Source: Planctomycetota bacterium (GTDB lineage: Bacteria > Planctomycetota > Phycisphaerae > Sedimentisphaerales > Anaerobacaceae). From it: DNA of 6,908 nucleotides. Both the position numbers and the translations under genes were made by a program. The stretch covers positions 1-6,908 of the forward strand of contig JAGLNB010000318.1 of the NCBI GenBank assembly GCA_023139715.1, given 5' to 3'. Under the pieces are notes generated by a model. The model searched no databases, was not told the origin of the DNA, and saw nothing but the letters and a program-made list of their open reading frames with translations. Below, one piece after another: positions 1 through 6,400 of the stretch. Numbering within the stretch: the first letter of the stretch is position 1; each line of letters starts with the position of its first letter.

Positions 1-2
1 TG

Positions 3-971
3 ATTTTAATGACCGATGCCGATGTTGACGGTGCTCACATTAGAACGCTGCTACTGACTTTCTTCTTTAGGCAAATGCCGCAGTTGTTTGCCAATGATAT
101 GATATATATTGCTCAGCCGCCGTTGTATGAAATTAAAATAAAAGGCAAAAAAAAATCCGAATACATTCTCAGTGAAAACCAGATGCACAAAAGAATGATA
201 GCAAGCGGCCTTGACGGAACAGAGATGGTTATAAATGGTGAAGCAAAAGGAAAAAGTGCCAAGCCAAAACAGCAGAAAATTGAAGATAAAGAATTCTCTG
301 AGCTTGTGAAAGATTTAGCTGAAGCTGAACGAATTATCTCTGTGTTAGCCAGGCGTGGAATTGTGTTTGCGGAGTTTGTTTCGAAATACTATCAAGAGAA
401 ACAGCTGCCGCCATATCGCATCCATATTAATAGCCAGGATGAATTCTTTTACAAAAAAGCTGAATACGAAAAACAGCTCGAAAAATTAAAAGATAATAAC
501 AAAGACAGTTTGATTGAAGCGGAAGAATTAATCGACGCTGAAGAACTGCACGAAGTAATGCGGATGAATGAAATAAATGCAAAGCTTGGTAAAAGTTTTG
601 GATTGGATTTAACAGATTTTCTCTTAACGCTGCAGCGAAGTGTTTCCGGTGAAGTGCTTCCGACAAAATTTCAACTGGTTAATGGCGATGATAGTTATGA
701 AATCGCTTCACTTGGAGATGTTTGTGCAGGCGTGCGTCAGCTTGGCGGCCGTGGAATTGAGATAAAACGCTTTAAAGGTCTTGGCGAAATGAATGCCGAC
801 CAGTTGTGGGATACGACAATGGATCCTACAGCACGAACATTACTTAAAGTTACTATTGATGATGCCGGAGAAGCGGACAGATTGTTTAGTATTTTAATGG
901 GCAGTGATGTTGAAGAGCGAAGAAACTTTATTCAGGAACATGCCCTCGAAGTTCAAAATCTCGATGTGTAA
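3..971 (+). CDS. gyrB: DNA gyrase subunit B, C-terminal part (5' end outside window)
   Basis: This is the C-terminal part of the ATPase/TOPRIM subunit of DNA gyrase, which with GyrA introduces negative supercoils into the chromosome. The frame is open from base 3 (Ile-Leu before the Met at base 9), so that Met is internal and the gene begins outside the window. Counting from it, MTDADVDGAHIRTLLLTFFF (1-20) is the Mg2+-binding DxDxD part of TOPRIM and IYIAQPPLY (32-40) follows. GGRGIEIKRFKGLGEMN (246-262), QLWDTTMDP and the terminal ALEVQNLDV are typical GyrB. Between about 45 and 245 lies a charged, helical-looking insert with a Glu/Lys-rich stretch at 147-185, in the same place as the E. coli GyrB insert. 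This favours GyrB over ParE. The catalytic Glu motif (EGDSAGG) would be upstream. Nothing is broken. Terminator-like hairpins follow. Confidence 0.97.
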   Translation: MLMTDADVDGAHIRTLLLTFFFRQMPQLFANDMIYIAQPPLYEIKIKGKKKSEYILSENQMHKRMIASGLDGTEMVINGEAKGKSAKPKQQKIEDKEFSELVKDLAEAERIISVLARRGIVFAEFVSKYYQEKQLPPYRIHINSQDEFFYKKAEYEKQLEKLKDNNKDSLIEAEELIDAEELHEVMRMNEINAKLGKSFGLDLTDFLLTLQRSVSGEVLPTKFQLVNGDDSYEIASLGDVCAGVRQLGGRGIEIKRFKGLGEMNADQLWDTTMDPTARTLLKVTIDDAGEADRLFSILMGSDVEERRNFIQEHALEVQNLDV

Positions 972-989
972 ATTAATAGTTTAGAAAAC

Positions 990-1020
990 AAAAAGGCCGA
1001 GCAAAAACCCGGCCTGTTTG
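990..1020 (-). terminator. GC-rich hairpin, best read as a minus-strand intrinsic terminator
   Basis: AGGCCGaG (994-1001) pairs with CcCGGCCT (1008-1015) around a six-base loop. The stem extends outward through CAAA (990-993) and TTTG (1017-1020) with one bulged G. In the plus-strand RNA the stem has an A.C mismatch, and only a short T run (TGTTTG) follows. In the minus-strand RNA the same position is a G.U wobble, the stem is unbroken, and it runs into TTTTTGTTTTC. The geometry therefore favours termination of a minus-strand transcript coming from 1016-1240, although weak termination of gyrB is also possible. It closely resembles the hairpin at 3312-3342. Confidence 0.6.
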
Positions 1021-1033
1021 CGGAGGAGCATGC

Positions 1034-1059
1034 CAACTGGATAACCCAGTTGTTTTGTT
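1034..1059 (+). terminator. Candidate intrinsic terminator of gyrB
   Basis: CAACTGG (1034-1040) and CCAGTTG (1046-1052) form a perfect 7-bp stem with loop ATAAC, followed on the plus strand by a T-rich run (TTTTGTT). It lies about 63 bases after the gyrB stop. It has no T run on the minus strand, so its polarity matches gyrB better than the stronger hairpin at 990-1020. Confidence 0.55.
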
Positions 1060-1207
1060 ATATTCCGCCATCAACCTGGTAACGCTTCGCCGGATTATCA
1101 TTTCTTACCGCCAGATTGTGTTTTCTGATTTCCGCGATTTCACATGGCACAAACCACCTTCGATTAGGACTACGAACAACCTTTTTGAAAAAACGTCGAA
1201 AATTTAG
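1058..1207 (-). other. Candidate small protein gene or gene remnant, no ATG
   Basis: On the minus strand a frame is open for 49 codons between a TAA at 1210-1208 and a TAA at 1060-1058. Its translation looks like real protein, with a basic start (RRFFKKVVRSPNRRWFVP) followed by RKHNLAVRNDNPAKRYQ. Codon use is balanced and not low-complexity. There is no ATG. The only plausible start inside the frame is GTG at 1150-1148, with AAGG six bases before it, which would give a 30-residue peptide beginning VPCEIAEI. The protein-like stretch continues upstream of that GTG, so the start may have been lost or a frameshift may lie near 1182-1193. A strong minus-strand terminator follows at 990-1020, which fits a short minus-strand transcript. 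I do not recognise the product. It could also be a chance frame or part of a dispersed repeat. Confidence 0.3.
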
Positions 1208-1275
1208 TTAATCGTGAAATATGCACAAATAAAACCTCGCAAAATACACCTCAGCTTTGTATCGTATTAGTCCAA

Positions 1276-1293
1276 GAACTACTCAGTTAGTTC
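1276..1293. repeat. Perfect 6-bp inverted repeat upstream of the RDD-ChaN gene
   Basis: GAACTA (1276-1281) and TAGTTC (1288-1293) are exact reverse complements around a six-base spacer (CTCAGT), ending 53 bases before the ATG at 1347. It could be a small operator or a leader hairpin. A repeat this short can also arise by chance, and no promoter was placed relative to it. Confidence 0.3.
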
Positions 1294-1346
1294 GCACTGG
1301 AAAGCTATCAAAAAATTGTGAGTGCTTGATTAACTTTGAGGTTTTT

Positions 1347-3032
1347 ATGAAAACGACAGAAATAAATAATTGTAAAGCAGGATTTTGGATTAGATTCGCG
1401 GCTGTATGGATTGATTTATTTATCATTTTTGTAACTGTAAGATTAATTGTTTTTACTTTTAACAGGATTGGTATTTATATTCCATTTGAATTAACATTTG
1501 GTTTGTCTTTTCTAATTTATCAGATTTTACTAATTAGCTGGAAGGGATATACTATAGGAAAAAAATTATGTGGAATCAAAGTCTGCTTCTCAAAAAATAT
1601 GCATTTAAGTTATATAAGAGTATTATTACGTGAAACGATTTTCAAACTTATTTCTTGCGTTTTTTTGTTTTTAGGATTTATTTGGGTAGCATTATCACAA
1701 AAGAAGAAGGCTTGGCATGATTATCTTTCTGGCACGACAGTCACGCAGGATCCAAAGCTCAAAACACAAAGTTTGGTCGTTTCTTGGACAACAGTAATTA
1801 TTATTACATTTTTAATAGGATTGAAAACCATTGCAATAGGATTACTTTTGGCGGATTGTCAAAAAATGAGGCCTTCTTTGAATTCGCAAATTCAATATAT
1901 GGATCATAAGTCTTCTTCGCTAGTAGAAGTATCATCCCTAAGCGAAAAGGATCATGCAAAATTTATTGAATGGCTAGATATTAATGGAAAAAATCCAGTA
2001 GAATACATTGTTGAAACAGCAAGTAACCATCAAGTAACCATCTTGGGAGAGGTACATGAGAAAAAGGACTATCTACTTTTTCTTAAAAAAATAATCCCTG
2101 AACTATATTACAAAGCAGGAGTCACATGCATAGCCATGGAAGTGTGTTTGGCGGAGGATAACGAAAAAATTAACAAATTAGTGACGGATCCAGAGTTTGA
2201 TCACAACCTAGCTTTGAAAATTGCTCGACACCAGTGGTGGGGCATTTGGGGTTTTAAAGAATATTGGGATATATTTGAAGTTGTTTGGCATCTGAACCAG
2301 GAAATTCCCGATGGTCGCAAGAAAATGCGGCTAATTGGCATTGATGTAAAATGTGATGGCCCTTCCTTAGGACTTGTGACTGGCGGTGAGGGAGCTAAAA
2401 TAAAAGCTCCTATATGGGAGAAGCTAAGGATATTTAGACTATTGGGTAATATCCTCCCTCTTGTTAAACGAGATGAATTAATGGCTAGGAATGTCGAAAA
2501 AGAAATTATTGAAAATGGAGAACGCGGAGTTGTTTGGATTGGTCTGAATCACTCATATACCCAATATCAACAACCAATTATTTTAAACGGGAAAGTAGTC
2601 AAAAAGTGGACTCGCATGGGCGCATTACTCCACCAGAAATATGGTAAGGAAGTGTTTCAAGTAGCTCTTCATGAATACCATTTCAACCCAATAATGAGAA
2701 ATTTTATCGAGCCAATCATGGAAAAGCGAGAAAGTGTACCTGTGGGGTTTGACATACAAGACTCTCCATTCGCCAATTTAAGAGACAACAGATCAGAAGA
2801 ATACCTCCTCCAGCCAAGTTTGCAATTTGCTGATAAAGTTTCTGGCTACATATATCTCAAACCATGGAGAGAAATACAAAAATGTGAATGGCTTCCAGGA
2901 TATGTATCTGAAGAAATGTTCATAGCTAACAAACCATTTTATAAAGCTTGGGCTAAACTTGCTGGAAGAGATGTTAATAATGCGGAAGAAGTAAATAAAA
3001 CACTTAGATTTCTCCTTGTAGTTCAGCCCTAA
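1347..3032 (+). CDS. RDD membrane domain fused to a ChaN/TIKI/EreA-like domain
   Basis: The ATG at 1347 is chosen because GAGG (1338-1341) sits five bases before it and the RDD domain starts about ten residues in; the frame continues upstream only to a TTG without support. The product is 561 residues. Residues 10-135 match the RDD family: AGFWIRFAAVWID with the hallmark Arg16 and Asp23, TIGKKLCGIKV (69-79), LLRE and WHDYLSGT (123-130). Hydrophobic segments lie near 17-38, 49-65, 97-116 and 145-168. Residues about 220-450 look like the ChaN/TraB/TIKI/EreA superfamily: ILGEVH with the first GxxH at 234-237, IAMEV (262-266), RDELMARN (375-382) and WIGLNH with the second GxxH at 399-402. ChaN binds haem, TIKI is a metalloprotease and EreA a hydrolase, so the activity is undetermined. 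Residues about 460-561 (VGFDIQDSPFANL, YIYLKPW) are an extra tail I cannot assign. No neighbour suggests a partner. Confidence 0.8.
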   Translation: MKTTEINNCKAGFWIRFAAVWIDLFIIFVTVRLIVFTFNRIGIYIPFELTFGLSFLIYQILLISWKGYTIGKKLCGIKVCFSKNMHLSYIRVLLRETIFKLISCVFLFLGFIWVALSQKKKAWHDYLSGTTVTQDPKLKTQSLVVSWTTVIIITFLIGLKTIAIGLLLADCQKMRPSLNSQIQYMDHKSSSLVEVSSLSEKDHAKFIEWLDINGKNPVEYIVETASNHQVTILGEVHEKKDYLLFLKKIIPELYYKAGVTCIAMEVCLAEDNEKINKLVTDPEFDHNLALKIARHQWWGIWGFKEYWDIFEVVWHLNQEIPDGRKKMRLIGIDVKCDGPSLGLVTGGEGAKIKAPIWEKLRIFRLLGNILPLVKRDELMARNVEKEIIENGERGVVWIGLNHSYTQYQQPIILNGKVVKKWTRMGALLHQKYGKEVFQVALHEYHFNPIMRNFIEPIMEKRESVPVGFDIQDSPFANLRDNRSEEYLLQPSLQFADKVSGYIYLKPWREIQKCEWLPGYVSEEMFIANKPFYKAWAKLAGRDVNNAEEVNKTLRFLLVVQP

Positions 3033-3311
3033 GAAGAGAAATCTTAATCATTCTTAATATCTATACTTTGTACACTCAAAGACTAAATAAGGCGGACATT
3101 TCTTTAATTCATTATCTTGCGAGTCAATACTATTAGGCAATTCAACTATGCAGCAAATATAAAAATCAGACACTGCTCAATGTAGTATTGGTCACCTTCA
3201 GACATTAATACCTCAAAACAAACTAAGAATTCGAATCCTCATTATATAGTGCAGAATAAACCGATTTTGCGACAGGAAAATTAGTAAAATCCACAAAAAA
3301 TTTCTGCGCAT
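3033..3311. other. Intergenic region after the RDD-ChaN gene, no gene seen
   Basis: This AT-rich stretch holds no convincing reading frame on either strand. Two small hairpins can be drawn, AAGA-GAAA-TCTT just after the stop and CTTTG-N6-CAAAG at 3066-3081. Neither is followed by a T run, so I see no clear plus-strand terminator for the preceding gene. A short TTCGAATCC stretch near 3229-3238 recalls a tRNA T-loop but has no matching stem. Confidence 0.6.
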
Positions 3312-3342
3312 AAAAACAGGCCGAGCCAATTAGCCCGGCCTG
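3312..3342 (-). terminator. Intrinsic terminator of the minus-strand beta-sandwich gene
   Basis: CAGGCCGaGC (3317-3326) pairs with GCcCGGCCTG (3333-3342) around a six-base loop. In the minus-strand RNA the one odd position is a G.U wobble, so the stem is continuous over 10 bp, and it runs directly into TTTTTA. It lies 69 bases past the stop codon of the minus-strand gene. The plus-strand reading has an A.C mismatch and no T run. The AGGCCGaG and CcCGGCCT arms are the same as in the hairpin at 990-1020. Confidence 0.85.
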
Positions 3343-3410
3343 AACGAGGCAGTGCCGAGTCGAAGGATTTTGTATGATGCGTATCCTGAACAATGGCCAG
3401 TTTGAGTAAA

Positions 3411-6400
3411 TTATTTTTTCTCAAGTTTAATTATCATTGGCGGCAGTTGTCGGGGATTTTTCATATCCATCGGCTCAAGGGATACATTTCTAACGTCTTC
3501 TTCATAGCCATCGCAAGTTGTGTGCAGTGTGTATTCACCTGGTTCAGCTACGAACATTTGTCCCTGATTTGATTTGTGCATTGGCTCAATATCATCGATA
3601 CTGCCTTCAAGCCAGGCCTCCGCTTTCGTGAGCAGTAAACCGTTTTCACTGACAACTTGTATAGACAAGAAAGATTGCTGGGCGACATCCCAGTTGGAAG
3701 CATCTATGTCAAACTTCTTGTTTTCACCTTCAGCTAAAGTAATTTTTATTGGCAGCTTTACTTCGACATCTTTCCCTGACCACGACCACCGACCTATACT
3801 ATATTCGCCGGCGGGTATATGTTCGATTTTATAGCCGCCATCCTCAGCCGGCTGCAGCGTTACCATTATTTTTTCGTTGGCACTGACCATAACCAGTGGA
3901 ACAGGAGATTTACTCTTAATTACGCCGGTGAGAGTTGCACTGCCTTTGGGGAGCTGTAAAGTAATTACAATTTTTTCCCCGCTTTCTTTAATTTCAAACA
4001 TTTCCCGTATCATCACCAGATGTTTCATTCTGTAAATTGTGGCAGTATATTTACCAGGTAGTAAATTTTGCACAGAATAAAGACCTTTTTTACCTTCTAC
4101 AGGAGTCGCAATGCCAACATGTTGTCCTGTAATCTTTTTGCCTTTCTGAATAATGATTTGCAGGTTATCCAGTGGTCCATTAGGGTCAGATGTTTTGAGT
4201 TCAATTAAGAGTTTTTCCTCAATTGGAGCCGGCGAAATAGTGCCAAGGTCTATGTCTTTAGCGTCCACATCGACCGTTGCAACCTTGGTCAATTTATTTT
4301 GTTTGTTTGGAGCTTCATAGTAAATTGCCCACGTACCAGAAGGCGGTCCACGGAAGATAAACTCTCCGTCAACTTCCGTCATAGCATAGCACATAAAACC
4401 GCCGAAATGTGGATTGTGAACATCACTCATCAAGACCTTAGTATTTGATAGCGGCTGAGAGTCAATTGTTATCTGCCCTGATATTTTCGGCTTGCCGCCC
4501 AAATTAATTTTGACCGTCTTGTTGTTAGTGGGAAAGAATGTCCGCCGAACCACCCCAAGACTGCTCCACTGGTTACTCCTGCGAACATAACACATTTTTT
4601 CAGGCAGCCCTTTAACCTTGTAGAATCCGTTACTGTCAGTAATTACAGAGGCCAGTCTCTCGGCCTGCTGATTGCCGCCGTACATATTATATTCCTGGAA
4701 GAACAATAAGACATTGGCCTGTGGCTTACCCTCTATATCGTAAACGAACCCCTCAACGGTTCCGCCTTTAGTTAGAATTGCTTTAATACCTTCTGTGGTT
4801 TTGCCCTCTATAACCTCAATGTCATTAACAATGGCAGCACTGTAGCCGGGATGTACAACTTTTATGGTTTCGTTGCCTTCGGGTAGATGCTTCAGTACGA
4901 ATTCCCCGTTGACAGTCTTAACCGCCCCTTCTTCAGAAATAAACATTGGTGTCATCCCGCGACTGGTTTCGCCGGCTTTTGAGAACGGTATAACTTTCGC
5001 TCCCGAAATCAGCTCACCTGCCTCATTAACAACTTTACCTTTTATTTTGCCGCCGGCCGTGAGTTCAATTACCACCGGCTCGATTTTTTCGGTATTAACC
5101 TCTTCGCTTAATCCGGGCGCAAATCCTTCGGCTATTACCTGCACTTGATAGACACCATGCCGAGGCGCTTCTATGTTGAACTTACCATCGGAAGTAAGAA
5201 ACTCACGCCACATTCGGTTCTGCCAATAGCGGCTTTCCTGTAATTTAATACGTGCTTTGAATTGTTTGACCGGCTCATCCGTACCCGCATTCAAAACAAT
5301 CCCCACTAATTCTGGCTTGATTTGATATGACAGTTCAACCTCAATGTCATTACTGGGTGCCTTAGCATTCTCAATGGTTTTATTTTCTATATTACTGCCC
5401 GAAAAAGTGAGCGTGTAAGTTCCCGGCTCTAACTTATCTATTGTAAATGTGCTGAGGTCGTTATCATATCTGTTAAAGTAAGTACTGTGATGGCCGTTTG
5501 TTCGAGAGTAAGCGGAGATATGAATACCATCAAGCCTTTCCTCGCTTGTGCATGTGTAAGTGATTGTTCCACTGATAGCAACCAATGACTCCGGCGATTT
5601 TTGAGGAACTGTTACCATTAACAACTCGTCGTTTTGTAATGGCAGGTTGGTTTGTAATGCCGTCTGTATGCGGTAGCCGCCGCCATCACCCTCTGGAATA
5701 TGAGCTCCTATGCTGTATCGTCCGGCTTCTATATGAGATAGCGTAAAATATCCATTGGGGTCGATTTCGTAACTTGGGGCACTGTAATTACAATGCCACC
5801 AGTCCGGCTTAGCGCTTATTTGCAAGTTACCAGCCGGAATGCCATCTAAGTATTCAGCGTAGCCCTTAACGGCAACGCCTTTTTTCATCACAATCTTGCC
5901 AAACTCAACTGTATTTGTGTCGTTTAGCTTAACCAAAAGCCCTGCTGGCGCATAATCAATGTGTCCATTTTGTTTTGCTGTAATCAGGTATTCGATTTCA
6001 GCCGGCTCGATTCCGCCGAGCGTTGTTACGCCGTTTTTATCAGTTCTTTGCGACTGGCCGATTTGGCTTCCATATTCTTCGGTCATCGAACTTACAACAA
6101 CGGTTACGTTTTTGATGGGCTCATTTGCCTCATTTACGACTTCAATATCTATCATACAAGCCGGTTCCAGCTCAAAATGTTTAACCAGCTTAGAGTCACC
6201 ATAAAGCGAAACTATAGGCAGTTTTTGGTAATTTGTAATTCCCACACATTCCTTTGATTTAATCTCAATTCTATATTTGCCTTCTCTAATTTTGTCGAAA
6301 TGATAAGTTCCGTTGGCATCTGTTTTGGTTCGTTCGTAGCCGGGTCCCTGCAGGGAAATCTCTACATCACTAATCGGCTCGCCTGTTTTGGCATTTGTAA

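Larger units (their letters stand above)
972..1346. other. Intergenic region between gyrB and the RDD-ChaN gene
   Basis: This 375-base gap holds the hairpins at 990-1020 and 1034-1059, the short minus-strand frame at 1058-1207 and the inverted repeat at 1276-1293. A weak sigma70-like pair, TTGAAA (1185-1190) and GTTAAT (1207-1212) with 16 bases between, could drive the downstream plus-strand gene, but each box deviates from consensus and I would not call it a promoter. No tRNA fold or riboswitch was recognised. Confidence 0.6.

Noticed and set aside
427..666. Minus-strand frame of 79 residues inside gyrB
   Set aside because: It lies entirely within a confidently identified gyrB frame on the other strand and looks like no known protein.
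1022..1044. Strong ribosome-binding-like GGAGG before an ATG at 1030
   Set aside because: It opens only a four-residue frame (MPTG then stop) with too short a spacer, and it overlaps the terminator hairpin.
1257..1346. Upstream extension of the RDD-ChaN gene from TTG at 1257
   Set aside because: The 30 extra residues show no domain similarity, TTG has no ribosome binding site, and the ATG at 1347 has GAGG at the right distance.
1347..1740. Recent horizontal transfer suggested by the AT-rich start of the RDD-ChaN gene
   Set aside because: The AT-richness is concentrated where membrane segments need Phe, Ile and Leu codons; later parts of the gene are closer to the neighbours, and no mobility genes or flanking repeats are seen.
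3225..3245. TTCGAATCC resembling a tRNA T-loop, possible tRNA or attachment-site remnant
   Set aside because: The flanking bases do not form the T stem, and no acceptor, anticodon or D arm could be found around it.
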